A stretch of 64,000 nucleotides of DNA from Bacteroidaceae bacterium (GCA_017503645.1 JAFVSR010000063.1:41723-105722); one strand, 5' to 3'; counted from the stretch's first letter, positions 25,504 to 34,273 are shown. The notes: a model not told the origin generated them from the letters alone. Numbers and translations are program-made.

Positions 25504-27813
25504 ATGCGAGTTTTATCTATGAGAAACATAATCTTAATTATAATTGCTGCATTGATGGTGGCAGCCTGCTCGGTGACAAAGAATGTCCCCGATGGCGGCT
25601 TGCTGCTCAGCGATGTGAAGATTATTTCTCACGTAGATAATGAAAATGCAGCCAACGCACGCCTCTATCTCAAACAAACACCCAATGCCAAGTGGTTTGG
25701 CCTTGCACGTGTGCCCCTGCGCATATATTCGTCGGCAGGCAGCGACACTGCGAAGTGGGTGAACAAGGCGTTGCACAAGATTGGCGAGGCGCCTGTAATC
25801 TACAGCCCTGCGCTTGCCGAGCAGACAAAGAACAACATTGTGCAGATGTTGCAGAACGATGGCTATCTGCACGCCACGGTGGACTATGAGCATATAGAAA
25901 CAAAGAAGAAACAGGCCGAGGTTGTATATTATCTGCACGAAAGAGAGCGCTATTTCGTAAATTCCATAACACTGGAAACCGATGACGATTCAATAGCTGC
26001 ATTTGTGAAACGCAACAACAAGGAGAGTCTTATTGCTGAGGGGATGCCCTTCAGCGTGGACAGGCTCGAGGGTGAGCGCCGCCGCATAACCGCCCTGTTG
26101 CGCGATAATGGCTACTACCGTTTTCAAAAGGATTACATAACCTTTGTGGCCGACACCGCGCATCACTCCTCAATGGTGAACCTCACAATGCAGATAGCAC
26201 AGTTCTCTCCCGGCGAGGATGCCGCTCTGCTTCCTCACAAGGTGTATCATTTCGATAAGATATGCTATGTGGCCGATGCCGGTTTGAGGCTCGACGAGGA
26301 GGTGCTTGCGCTGTGCGACAGCTCGTCGTTCAACGGCTATGAACTGCGTTACAAGGAGAATAGCGTTGTGCGCCCGCGCACATTGGCCCATAAGACATTC
26401 ATCACCCCCGGCGACAGGTATGCTGCAAGCAATGTCGACCGCACCTACAGCTCGCTTGGGCAGCTCACCGCTTTGCGTTACCCCACGTTGCGCATAGTGG
26501 AGCACCCCGACACGGCGTTGCTCGACTGCTACATTATGTATGAGCGTAACAAGCGTCGCTCGGTAAGTTTCGAGATTGAGGGCACCAACACGGCGGGCGA
26601 CCTGGGTGCAGCATCGTCGGTGACATTTTCCGACAGAAACACTTTTGGCGGTTCCGAGCTGTTGCAGTTGCGTCTGTTTGGTGCCTATGAGGCCATTTCG
26701 GAACTCAGCGGCTACACGGGCGATTCATATATAGAGTATGGTGCCGAGTTGAGCCTTCGTCTGCAGGGTGGCTATGCATCCAAATTGCTGCCGGCCGACC
26801 AACGCCTGCTAAAGTCGTCGACACTGCTGGCTATGAAGTTCAATTCGCAGGAGAGGCCCGAGTTCGACCGTCGCCTGCTTGCGGCATCGTGGAGCTACCA
26901 ATGGAGCAAGTATGTGAAATCGCTGCATAAACTCGATATCCTCGATGTCAACTATATATATGTTCCGTGGATATCGGAGCAGTTCAAAGAGAATTATCTC
27001 GATAACATAACGAACAGGAACTCCATCCTTAAGTATAACTACGAGAACCTGCTCATCACCAAGTTGGGCTATTCATATTCATACAATTCCACATATGGCG
27101 AGCTGGAGCTGCTCTCCAATATGGCCTATTCGTTGCGTGCCAATGTGGAGTGCTCGGGTAACGTGCTCTATGCCGCCAACAAATTCCTGGGCGGGCATAG
27201 GAACGAGGACAGACAATATACGTTCCTCAACATTGCATACGCGCAGTATGTGAAGGGCGATTTCGATTTTGTGTCGCGTGTGAAGTTCGATGAACGCAAC
27301 TCGCTGGTGATGCATTTGGGTTTGGGCATTGCATACCCCTATGGCAATTCGCGCGTGTTGCCATTTGAGAAACGCTACTTTGCCGGCGGTGCCAATGGCT
27401 TGCGCGGTTGGAATGTGAGGAGTGTGGGCCCGGGCCGTTACAAGAGCAAGGGCGATGATATAGATTTTATAAACCAGTTGGGCGATGTGAAGCTCGACTT
27501 CAGCGTGGAGCTGCGTTCGCATCTGTTTTGGAAGATACACTCGGCTCTTTTTGTCGATGCCGGTAATGTGTGGACTCTGCGCGAGTATAGCGAACAGCCC
27601 GACGGACAGTTGCAGCTTGGCACCTTCTGGCGCGACCTTGCCTTCTCCTACGGAGTGGGCCTGCGTTTTGAGTTCGACCTCTTTGTGTTCCGCCTCGACG
27701 GCGGTATGAAGGCGGTGAACCCCGCATACAAGGGCAGGGATAAACTTGCCATACTGCACCCCGATTTCGACAGGGATTTTGCCTTGCACTTTGCAATAGG
27801 TTACCCCTTCTGA
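25504..27813 (+). CDS. Omp85/BamA-TamA superfamily outer-membrane lipoprotein
   Basis: A 769-aa predicted outer-membrane barrel with an N-terminal lipobox (LMVAAC-SVTKNVPDG). Residues ~30-330 hold POTRA-like repeats with the pattern DGYLHATVDYE and DNGYYRFQKDYITF. Residues ~350-769 are the bacterial surface antigen barrel, including RYFAGGANGLRGW (the conserved L6 RGxNG-type motif) and a terminal strand ending in Phe (HFAIGYPF). Family members insert or move proteins, or assemble surface structures. Bacteroidetes carry several such lipidated forms; substrate unknown. ATG 25519 (MRNIILI) is an alternative start. Confidence 0.9.
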   Translation: MRVLSMRNIILIIIAALMVAACSVTKNVPDGGLLLSDVKIISHVDNENAANARLYLKQTPNAKWFGLARVPLRIYSSAGSDTAKWVNKALHKIGEAPVIYSPALAEQTKNNIVQMLQNDGYLHATVDYEHIETKKKQAEVVYYLHERERYFVNSITLETDDDSIAAFVKRNNKESLIAEGMPFSVDRLEGERRRITALLRDNGYYRFQKDYITFVADTAHHSSMVNLTMQIAQFSPGEDAALLPHKVYHFDKICYVADAGLRLDEEVLALCDSSSFNGYELRYKENSVVRPRTLAHKTFITPGDRYAASNVDRTYSSLGQLTALRYPTLRIVEHPDTALLDCYIMYERNKRRSVSFEIEGTNTAGDLGAASSVTFSDRNTFGGSELLQLRLFGAYEAISELSGYTGDSYIEYGAELSLRLQGGYASKLLPADQRLLKSSTLLAMKFNSQERPEFDRRLLAASWSYQWSKYVKSLHKLDILDVNYIYVPWISEQFKENYLDNITNRNSILKYNYENLLITKLGYSYSYNSTYGELELLSNMAYSLRANVECSGNVLYAANKFLGGHRNEDRQYTFLNIAYAQYVKGDFDFVSRVKFDERNSLVMHLGLGIAYPYGNSRVLPFEKRYFAGGANGLRGWNVRSVGPGRYKSKGDDIDFINQLGDVKLDFSVELRSHLFWKIHSALFVDAGNVWTLREYSEQPDGQLQLGTFWRDLAFSYGVGLRFEFDLFVFRLDGGMKAVNPAYKGRDKLAILHPDFDRDFALHFAIGYPF

Positions 27814-27853
27814 CGGGTATGTTTTTTTTGAAGAAGATAAAAAAATATATAAG

Positions 27854-28663
27854 ATGGAAATACGATTTATGAGTATTGGTAGCGGAAGCAGCGGCAACTG
27901 CTACTATTTGGGGGTGGGCGATTACGGCATCCTCATAGATGCCGGTATTCCCTCCAAGACAATCAGGGCCGCACTGAAGAAGGAGGGCATTGCCTTTGAA
28001 ACGATTTGTGCAATGTTTGTTACGCACGACCACGCCGACCACATTAAGTCGCTGGGTGTTATATCGTCGAAGGCCAACATTCCGGTGTATGCCACCAAAG
28101 AGGTGCACGCCGGCATAAACAACAACTACTGCATTACCAAACCGGTGGATGCGCAGTATGTGCGTTATGTGGTGAAGGGTGAAAAAACTCTCTTCCGCGA
28201 TTTTGAAATAACCCCATTTGAGGTGCCTCACGATGGTAGCGACAACGTGGGTTACTTCATAGAGGTGGCCGGTAAGAAGTTCTGCATAGCAACCGATTTG
28301 GGGCACATAACCGAAACCGCCTCGTACTACATAGACCAGGCCAACTATCTTGTGATAGAGGCCAACTACGAGGAGCAGATGCTTGCAATGGGGCGCTACC
28401 CCGAATTCCTCAAGGTGCGTGTGAGCGGCCCCCGCGGCCATTTGAGCAACCAGGTAACGGCCAAATATCTTGCATCGCACATAAACGAGCATCTGCAGTA
28501 TATATGGCTGTGCCACCTGAGCGAGGAGAACAACCACCCCGAGCTTGCCTACAAGGCCGTGGCAATGGAGTTTGGCGACTATGGTATAATTGCCGGTAAG
28601 GATGTGCAGTTGGTTGTGCTCAAGCGCACCACGCCGTCGATGCTGTTTCGCTTGGGCGACTAA
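27854..28663 (+). CDS. metallo-beta-lactamase fold hydrolase (YycJ/WalJ-like)
   Basis: A 269-aa cytosolic hydrolase of the MBL superfamily. The dimetal site is visible as THDHADH near residue 57, followed by VPHDGSDNVGYF, the ATDLGHI motif near 145 and CHLSEENN near the C-terminus. The N-terminus FMSIGSGSSGNCYYL is typical of YycJ/WalJ, a predicted exonuclease or nuclease-like protein. It follows the Omp85 gene by 40 nt and may be co-transcribed. Confidence 0.9.
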   Translation: MEIRFMSIGSGSSGNCYYLGVGDYGILIDAGIPSKTIRAALKKEGIAFETICAMFVTHDHADHIKSLGVISSKANIPVYATKEVHAGINNNYCITKPVDAQYVRYVVKGEKTLFRDFEITPFEVPHDGSDNVGYFIEVAGKKFCIATDLGHITETASYYIDQANYLVIEANYEEQMLAMGRYPEFLKVRVSGPRGHLSNQVTAKYLASHINEHLQYIWLCHLSEENNHPELAYKAVAMEFGDYGIIAGKDVQLVVLKRTTPSMLFRLGD

Positions 28664-28752
28664 TGTGGCTGTTTTGCTAAAAAAGAGTGGCTTGGGCTTT
28701 GTATTAAGCACTGCTTTAAGTAATTTCGCGCTGTGAAATAACATAAATATAG

Positions 28753-28862
28753 GCTGCAAAACTCGCCGATGACAAAACCGTGTTTTGTCATTCTGACGAC
28801 TAAAGGGAGGAAGAATCCCGGTAAAAGTATGCTTAGATTCCTCGCATACGCTCGGAATGACA
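28753..28862. repeat. dispersed inverted-repeat element, copy 2
   Basis: The core at 28785-28862 starts TTGTCATTCTGACG and ends GCTCGGAATGACA. It shares its upstream extension (CTCGCCGAT-ACAAAAC-GTTTTGTCATT) with copy 1 at 4.4 kb. It lies between the MBL-fold gene and tyrS; the remaining intergenic sequence shows no gene. Confidence 0.75.
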
Positions 28863-28925
28863 TTGACCGGTGTTATAATGAGAAGAATATAATAAACTAA
28901 AGTATTAACAAAAAATATATATACG

Positions 28926-30221
28926 ATGAACTTTGTACAAGAACTCAAATGGCGTGGTATGATACAGGATATGACGCCGGGAACAGAGGAGCAACTGCAA
29001 AAAGAGCTCACAAGTGCATATTTGGGTATCGACCCCACTGCCGACTCGTTGCACATTGGTCACCTTGTAGGCGTGATGATGTTGCGCCACTTCCAGCAGT
29101 GTGGTCACAAGCCCATTGCCCTCATTGGTGGTGCCACAGGTATGATTGGCGACCCATCGGGTAAGTCGAAAGAGCGTGTGCTCATAGACGAGGAGCGTCT
29201 GCGCCACAATCAGGAGGCCATCAAGCAGCAGCTTGCACGCTTCCTGGATTTCGACAGCGATGCCCCCAATGCTGCCATTCTTGTGAACAACTACGACTGG
29301 ATGAAGGAGTTCACTTTCCTCGATTTCATTCGCAACGTGGGCAAGATGATAACAGTGAACTATATGATGTCCAAAGACTCGGTAAAACGCCGTCTTTCGG
29401 GCGAAGCAGGTACCGACGGTATGTCGTTCACCGAGTTCACATATCAGTTGCTTCAGGGCTACGATTTTGTTCACCTCAACGAGACACACGGCTGCAAACT
29501 GCAGCTTGGCGGTGCCGACCAGTGGGGTAATATCACCACAGGTACCGAGATGATTCGCAAGATGTCGGGCAACGAGGCATACGCGCTCACCTGCCCCCTT
29601 ATCACAAAGGCCGACGGTAAAAAGTTCGGTAAAACAGAGCAGGGCAATATATGGCTCGACAAGCGCTACACATCGCCCTATCGTTTCTACCAGTTCTGGC
29701 TCAATGTCAGCGACGACGATGCGGTTAAGTATATAAAGATATTTACATCCATCTGCCGCGAGGAGGTGGAGTCATTGGTGGCACAGCACACCGAGGCTCC
29801 CCATATGCGCATTCTGCAAAAGCGCCTTGCACAGGAGGTTACCGTTCTTGTTCACGGCGAGGAGGAGTACAACAAGGCTGTTGAGGCATCGGGCATTCTG
29901 TTTGGCAATGCTACATCCGAGGCTCTGCGCTCGCTCGACGAGGACACCCTGCTTGCAGTATTCGATGGTGTTCCCACCTTCGAGGTGCCCCGCTCACTTA
30001 TAGAGGAGGGTGTTAAGGCTGTTGAACTCACAACCGACAATGCTGCAATCTTCGCTTCAAAGGGCGAGATGCGGAAGCTGGTTCAGGGTGGCGGCGTTTC
30101 GGTGAACAAGGAGAAGCTCGCTGCTTTCGACCAGGTGATAAATACCGACAATCTGCTCAATGACAAGTATATTCTTGTGCAGAAGGGTAAAAAGAACTAC
30201 TACCTTATTATTGCAAAGTAA
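28926..30221 (+). CDS. tyrS: tyrosyl-tRNA synthetase
   Basis: Charges tRNA-Tyr; class Ic synthetase. The 431-aa length is normal. The HIGH signature is in [10 protein letters not shown] near residue 40, the KMSKS equivalent is KFGKT near residue 238, and the tyrosine-binding [18 protein letters not shown] and GGADQWGN segments are present. An S4 RNA-binding domain occupies the last ~65 residues ([14 protein letters not shown]). No T-box leader was seen. Confidence 0.97.
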   Translation: MNFVQELKWRGMIQDMTPGTEEQLQKELTSAYLGIDPTADSLHIGHLVGVMMLRHFQQCGHKPIALIGGATGMIGDPSGKSKERVLIDEERLRHNQEAIKQQLARFLDFDSDAPNAAILVNNYDWMKEFTFLDFIRNVGKMITVNYMMSKDSVKRRLSGEAGTDGMSFTEFTYQLLQGYDFVHLNETHGCKLQLGGADQWGNITTGTEMIRKMSGNEAYALTCPLITKADGKKFGKTEQGNIWLDKRYTSPYRFYQFWLNVSDDDAVKYIKIFTSICREEVESLVAQHTEAPHMRILQKRLAQEVTVLVHGEEEYNKAVEASGILFGNATSEALRSLDEDTLLAVFDGVPTFEVPRSLIEEGVKAVELTTDNAAIFASKGEMRKLVQGGGVSVNKEKLAAFDQVINTDNLLNDKYILVQKGKKNYYLIIAK

Positions 30222-30255
30222 ATAACATTAGTTCGATATAACAATATAAGCAAAT

Positions 30256-30333
30256 TTGTCATCTCGAACGTATGTGAGAGATCTTGTATATTGCAGTATT
30301 CTTGGGATTCCTCACACCAGGTTCGGAATGACA
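30256..30333. repeat. dispersed inverted-repeat element, copy 3 (tandem pair, first)
   Basis: A 78-nt element starting TTGTCATCTCGAACG and ending GGTTCGGAATGACA. Terminal inverted repeats TGTCAT-YCGAAC / GTTCGGAATGACA can pair along much of the length. The spacing to the second copy is 97 nt. Confidence 0.85.
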
Positions 30334-30352
30334 GGTAGGATATGTAACATTT

Positions 30353-30430
30353 TTGTCATCTCGAACGTATGTGAGAGATCTCGTATATTGCAGTATTCTT
30401 GAGATTCCTCACACCAGGTTCGGAATGACA
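30353..30430. repeat. dispersed inverted-repeat element, copy 4 (tandem pair, second)
   Basis: It differs from copy 3 at only a few positions (for example TCTTGTAT versus TCTCGTAT, and TTGGGATT versus TTGAGATT). The near-identity and head-to-tail layout point to recent local duplication. Confidence 0.85.
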
Positions 30431-30483
30431 ATTTAGCGGAATGCTATATTTTATCGAATTTACGTTATAATAGCTTAGTAATA

Positions 30484-30527
30484 CAACAAGAAGCGTGCCG
30501 CACAACTGTGCGGCACGCTTCTTGTTG
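30484..30527. terminator. 21-bp perfect hairpin terminator after tyrS
   Basis: Arms 30484-30504 and 30507-30527 are exact complements around 2 nt. It probably ends tyrS transcription before the 218-aa gene's promoter. Confidence 0.8.
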
Positions 30528-30590
30528 CTATATTGCCACTAATGTTCCGGGTTGTGTTAAAATAGCAACCACACTCTCCGTTCCCCGCAC

Positions 30591-30598
30591 TACATTTG
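30591..30598 (+). promoter_or_regulatory. -7 element before the 218-aa gene
   Basis: TACATTTG matches TAnnTTTG and lies 28 nt before the start codon. No TTG is at the usual -33 distance. Confidence 0.45.
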
Positions 30599-30626
30599 CA
30601 TCGACAAACAAATAACAGAAACAATT

Positions 30627-31283
30627 ATGAAAAATGATTTTTTAAGAGATTATTTAAGGGATGGTAAAAATGTGGTTATCCCTGCCGAGTGCGAGGAACA
30701 TACTGATGAGTTTACCGATGAGAGTGCCGACAAGGTGATGAACATAATACGTGCAATGACACGCGAAATTCACGACCGCATCAACTACATATCCTGCTAT
30801 GTGGGTATTCCCTGCAAGGTAACCGATGTCAACGAGCAGGCATCGCCTGCAGCCATCGGTGGCGGCAAGCAGAGTGGCTACATTGGTTACACGGTCGATT
30901 TGAAGCGCTATCGCAACTATTTCTCTATGGTGCGTTTCCGTGCTGCGGCACCTGCTGACGGGCAGGGCGTGGTGTGCGGTATGGTGATAGACGAGGAGGG
31001 CAATGTGGAGTGCTATGCTCCCGGCAGTGACAGGCCCGGCTGCGGGTGGGTGCGTCTGCCCATAGGCGAGAAATCGGCGCACCTTGTGGCCACCATACCC
31101 CTTGACGAGGATGGCAACCCGCAGTTTATTCCCGAGTATGTGGAGATGCTGCCCGACGGCATTGTGCAGAGCATTTCGGAGTATATGGGCGAGATTCTGA
31201 ACTTCAGTAACGAACTCAAAGAGAAGGTTCACAAACTGGAGATGGGTAATGTTGCTTGTTGTGGTTGCCCTGCGAAGAAATAG
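30627..31283 (+). CDS. unidentified 218-aa cytosolic protein
   Basis: No family was recognised. There is no signal peptide or membrane segment. The N-terminal ~60 residues are acidic and helical (ECEEHTDEFTDESADKVMNII). Residues ~75-180 look like a beta-sandwich: GYIGYTVDL, VVCGMVIDEEGNVE, a Gly/Pro loop, and SAHLVATIPLDEDGNPQFIPEYVEM. The layout (state, VIDEEGNV, IPxxxxYVxM) loosely resembles the repeated modules of the tail-fibre-like protein at 36.9 kb, but this comparison is by eye only. The tail ends CCGCPAKK, with three cysteines in four residues, a possible metal-binding or redox tip. It sits alone between tyrS and a convergent sigma-factor gene. Confidence 0.75.
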   Translation: MKNDFLRDYLRDGKNVVIPAECEEHTDEFTDESADKVMNIIRAMTREIHDRINYISCYVGIPCKVTDVNEQASPAAIGGGKQSGYIGYTVDLKRYRNYFSMVRFRAAAPADGQGVVCGMVIDEEGNVECYAPGSDRPGCGWVRLPIGEKSAHLVATIPLDEDGNPQFIPEYVEMLPDGIVQSISEYMGEILNFSNELKEKVHKLEMGNVACCGCPAKK

Positions 31284-31366
31284 TCAACCTGAGTTCGATG
31301 TGAAATTTTCACTATAAATTGGCGTGCTTGCATAGAACTTATCGTATCAACTGCCGTTAATTATGT

Positions 31367-31398
31367 TGCAGGCGACAAAGGTACCTTTGTCGCCTGCA
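31367..31398. terminator. bidirectional terminator between the 218-aa gene and the sigma factor gene
   Basis: A 16-bp perfect palindrome (31367-31382 with 31383-31398) centred on GGTACC, between convergent genes. Confidence 0.75.
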
Positions 31399-31412
31399 TT
31401 GTATGGGGTGAA

Positions 31413-31910
31413 TTACATTCCACCAATTCTGCCGCGCAGCGTGTTGCGAGCTGTGTGGATGTAGCTTTTTACACTGCTTATGGATGTGTTGTCCTCCCTT
31501 GCAATTTCGGCATAACTGTATCCCTCGGTGGCGCGTATAAATCTTGTGGCTTGTTTGGGTGGAAGGGTGGAGATGATGTCTTTTATTAAACTGTAATCGA
31601 TATAGCTGTCGGCCTCGGCCACGTAGCAGGGTGTTTCGCAGGCCGGTATATCGTCGTATCCGGTTGTCTGGCGCAGTTTCTCGTCTCTTTCTTTGTTCAG
31701 GAACCTGTTTCTCATAGTGCGTTTGGCCCACGCGCAGAACATCCCTTTCTCCTGATATTGGTCGGCTTTCTTGAGTGCGTGCAGTGCAATGTCCTGTAAC
31801 AAGTCTTGTGCATCATTGGTGTCGCGGGTGAGGCTCATTGCATACCTCAATAGATGGTCGTGGTGTTTCACAAGCCCCTCTTCGATAAATTTCTTTCCAT
31901 TCTTCTCCAT
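31413..31910 (-). CDS. RNA polymerase ECF-type sigma factor
   Basis: A 165-aa sigma-70 family protein with region 2 (LLRYAMSLTRDTNDAQDLLQDIALHAL, FCAWAKRTMRNRFLNK) and region 4 (ISTLPPKQATRFIRATEGYSYAEIAREDNTSISSVKSYIHTARNTL). It directs RNA polymerase to a specific promoter set. No anti-sigma factor (FecR-like or ZAS) gene is next to it, which is unusual for the ECF group but common for some Bacteroidetes sigma factors. It is downstream of the glycan genes, separated from the deacetylase gene by 126 nt; whether it belongs to that operon is unclear. Confidence 0.92.
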   Translation of the reverse strand: MEKNGKKFIEEGLVKHHDHLLRYAMSLTRDTNDAQDLLQDIALHALKKADQYQEKGMFCAWAKRTMRNRFLNKERDEKLRQTTGYDDIPACETPCYVAEADSYIDYSLIKDIISTLPPKQATRFIRATEGYSYAEIAREDNTSISSVKSYIHTARNTLRGRIGGM

Positions 31911-32036
31911 AGTGTGTTATTATAGTTGTGTGTCTATTATTATAACAGCTAAGGAGCCATATTTGGCTAAAATTTATCAAATATTTAACTTGTTTTAACT
32001 AAAAAGCTGGTGTAATGCAACTTCTAATCACAGGAA

Positions 32037-32885
32037 TTACAATTTGACTACAGGGGCTTTCTCCCAATCTATCTGCTTGTTTGCTGTTGCAATGTCTGTG
32101 AATTTGAAATCGGTAAGATATTTTCGTAATTTTGCTTCGGCACCATTTATTCCCACGTATGACTTAAATCGTCTTATCAGTGGCAAGCCTTCGAGTACAG
32201 GCTGTCCACTGTCGAGGTCGCGCGGGTGAATATAGGCCATATTGTAATCTTTATTATCTTTTGTCAATTTTTTTATGAGACTGTAAGGGAACAGACGGAA
32301 ATATCCGCCTCCCGAGTATATTATCTTTTTGCCCAATATCTGGCCTAATGTTATGGGTAACTCTTTTATTCTTATATCGTTGTGTTCTATAATGCTTGGC
32401 ACTGCTTTGGGGAACGATACAATGCCGCCGTGTGCGTGTTTTGCAGGGAACACTGAACAATCTATTTTAATTCCAAGGTTGGCAAGTGTTTCAAAGGCAT
32501 ATGTTTCGCTTTCACGAATTGAGTAGCCTGGTGCACGGAAATAGTTCACAGGTTTCCCGGTAATGTCTTGTAAAAGCTTTATAGACGATTCTAAATCTTG
32601 CTTAAATTCCATAGGCTTTTGCTGCCACACCAACTGGTGTGTCATAGTGTGGCTGCCGATTTCGTACTTTTCTGAAATCTTGCGCACAATGTCGGGGTAT
32701 GTTCTGGCTATCCAACCAATGATGAAGAATGTAGCCTTGGTATTGGTTTCTTCCAATATCCTAAATATACGGTCCATATTATCATAAATGCGCACTTCAT
32801 ATTTACTCCATTGCTCCTCTTTTTTGGTGGCACTGAAGTCAAGTAAGTGAAACCATTCCTCTATGTCAAATGTTAGTATATTCAT
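32037..32885 (-). CDS. polysaccharide deacetylase (NodB homology, DUF3473-type)
   Basis: A 282-aa predicted carbohydrate N- or O-deacetylase. NodB-fold motifs: TFDIEEWFH with the first catalytic Asp, GSHTMTHQL with the metal-binding histidines, and FRAPGYSI. The C-terminal ~80 residues (YIHPRDLDSGQP) match the DUF3473 tail seen in exopolysaccharide loci. No signal peptide, so it probably acts on lipid-linked or nucleotide sugar in the cytosol. ATG 32885 is chosen over an upstream ATG at 32939 because the family begins at MNILTFDIEEW. It is 314 nt from the next upstream gene and may have its own promoter. Confidence 0.88.
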   Translation of the reverse strand: MNILTFDIEEWFHLLDFSATKKEEQWSKYEVRIYDNMDRIFRILEETNTKATFFIIGWIARTYPDIVRKISEKYEIGSHTMTHQLVWQQKPMEFKQDLESSIKLLQDITGKPVNYFRAPGYSIRESETYAFETLANLGIKIDCSVFPAKHAHGGIVSFPKAVPSIIEHNDIRIKELPITLGQILGKKIIYSGGGYFRLFPYSLIKKLTKDNKDYNMAYIHPRDLDSGQPVLEGLPLIRRFKSYVGINGAEAKLRKYLTDFKFTDIATANKQIDWEKAPVVKL

Positions 32886-33199
32886 TGTTGTAGATTTTAA
32901 TTCATACCTTTTTTCTTTTTTTTTTAACTTTGGATCCAATTATTTCTTTATTCCCATCCGTATCGAAGTGCAAATTGCAAGGAAATCCTTTCTTCCGCCT
33001 TCTTGGTAGTGAAGTTTTTCCAAAGAACCTAAACCTGGATGGCTCGCATTTCCTGCGGTTAGGTGATGATAGAAACCGAACTATGTTGAGGCATTCTGCT
33101 ATGCACGTGTTGTAGCGGGAACCTCCTATGTGTGTCTTGCTTTGGATTCAAGCCGTAGAACCAGTCCTATACGTCAAAAATAGGTTGTCTATAATTTTT
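32886..33199. other. unexplained intergenic segment, candidate non-coding RNA or decayed gene
   Basis: From about 32933 to 33190 the base composition is less A/T-rich than the neighbouring capsule genes, yet no gene fits. A plus-strand TAACTTTG at 32925-32932 looks like a promoter -7 element directly in front of it. CCTAAACC (33028-33035) and GGTTAGG (33057-33063) can pair around a short inner hairpin, and CCTAT/ATAGG (33066-33170 region end, 33166-33170 with 33180-33184) is followed by a T-run. A 62-codon frame from ATG 32930 continues past a single TAG. The strand is not certain. Confidence 0.4.
32925..32932 (+). promoter_or_regulatory. plus-strand -7-like element facing the unexplained segment
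   Basis: TAACTTTG matches TAnnTTTG but points away from the deacetylase gene, into sequence with no plus-strand gene. No TTG is present at the usual distance. Confidence 0.3.
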
Positions 33200-34273
33200 T
33201 CATAAATCGTCAGAATCAACAAACATAAGATGCCAGTTCTTCTCGTTGAAAAGTTTTTCATCAGAAATTGAATCGTCGTATTTCTTGATTATAAAGTTGA
33301 ATGTAAATGGTGATCTGAGGTATCCATTGCCTATTAGATTATAATATTTTCTCATGTTTCGGCTCATAATCATCATCAAAGCCTCCCTCCCATTTTCCTT
33401 TGCAGTACTCTTCAATGCTGAATGCAAGGTGTTTATGGCATCTTTATGTTCATCAAGCACCATAAAGTCAAGAATCCCGTATGATGGTACTCCTTCCTTA
33501 ACAATTGCTCTTATTGTGCTTAGGCCAATAAGTTTATTGCCCTTGTATGCACATACGAACTTGTATTTCTTCTCTGGAGCACCGTATCTCCACTTCATAA
33601 AAGCAGCGTCCTTAATTAGAGAATTCTTCACGCTCTTTCGCCATTCAGTTTCAAAATCTTCATAACCCTTGATATCTTCAAACTTGTTATATGTAAGAAT
33701 ATCTATGCCCTTTTTTATTCTTTTTGAGCATAACATTGCATAAAGTTTAATAAATGGATTTGCAAAAAATGACAGCCACTTCTTTCCCTTTTCGGCAAAT
33801 AGACTGCTTGAACTTATAAAATGCATGTAGAGCGGCAACTCAAACGCAATCTTCCATCCCACTTTCATATGACCTGGAATAACAGCTTTGCGTATAGGAT
33901 AACCTGTAGAGAATGCGAGCCCTTCTTTTGCATACTCATCGGTGGAGTATCTTCCAAGTTTTGTGAATATGCCTGCTCCACGGCACTTTGAACTTGTCAT
34001 GACATCGCATACCATAGCAACAGTATACACTTTGCCATCGATGTCATACTGGTATGGTATTGCGGCGTAGTAGCCTACTATGTTTTCCTTTTCATCGGTG
34101 GCAATGTACTCATACGATTTCTTGCCGTCAATGGGGAACGACTGGAATTTCCACATATAATGCTCCTTTCCAATAACTGCAGTGCCGAGGTTTTCGGGAA
34201 AACAGTCTACGAATAGTTCACGCTGCTCGTCAAGCCTTTCCTTATAATCGAATTTTTTGCATGTAATTTCCAT
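33200..34273 (-). CDS. GNAT family acyltransferase (glycan locus)
   Basis: A 357-aa protein with an N-terminal GNAT domain: the acyl-CoA-binding loop is MTSSKCRGAGIFTKLGRY near residue 95. The second half (from ~residue 185) may be a second, degenerate GNAT lobe (MKWRYGAPEKKYKFVCAYKGNKLIGLS). Such proteins N-acylate amino sugars in surface glycans. It shares the CRGxGxFT motif with the GNAT at 41.9 kb, so the two are probably paralogues. It follows the SDR gene by 11 nt in the set with KAS III, which could supply its acyl donor. Confidence 0.82.
   Translation of the reverse strand: MEITCKKFDYKERLDEQRELFVDCFPENLGTAVIGKEHYMWKFQSFPIDGKKSYEYIATDEKENIVGYYAAIPYQYDIDGKVYTVAMVCDVMTSSKCRGAGIFTKLGRYSTDEYAKEGLAFSTGYPIRKAVIPGHMKVGWKIAFELPLYMHFISSSSLFAEKGKKWLSFFANPFIKLYAMLCSKRIKKGIDILTYNKFEDIKGYEDFETEWRKSVKNSLIKDAAFMKWRYGAPEKKYKFVCAYKGNKLIGLSTIRAIVKEGVPSYGILDFMVLDEHKDAINTLHSALKSTAKENGREALMMIMSRNMRKYYNLIGNGYLRSPFTFNFIIKKYDDSISDEKLFNEKNWHLMFVDSDDL

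Larger units (their letters stand above)
30222..30626. other. 405-nt intergenic region with tandem repeats, terminator and promoter
   Basis: It contains two repeat copies (30256-30333 and 30353-30430), the tyrS terminator (30484-30527) and a -7 element TACATTTG (30591-30598) for the 218-aa gene. No coding sequence was seen. Confidence 0.7.

Noticed and set aside
27500-29056. 518-codon minus-strand open frame across three plus-strand genes
   Set aside because: It runs antisense through the end of the Omp85 gene, the whole MBL-fold gene and the start of tyrS, all with clear family motifs. The translation has no coherent domain.
32930-33115. 62-codon frame as a real protein gene
   Set aside because: Its start lies within the promoter-like motif, no similarity was recognised, and the frame carries on past the stop as in decayed sequence. 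Kept only as part of the unexplained segment.
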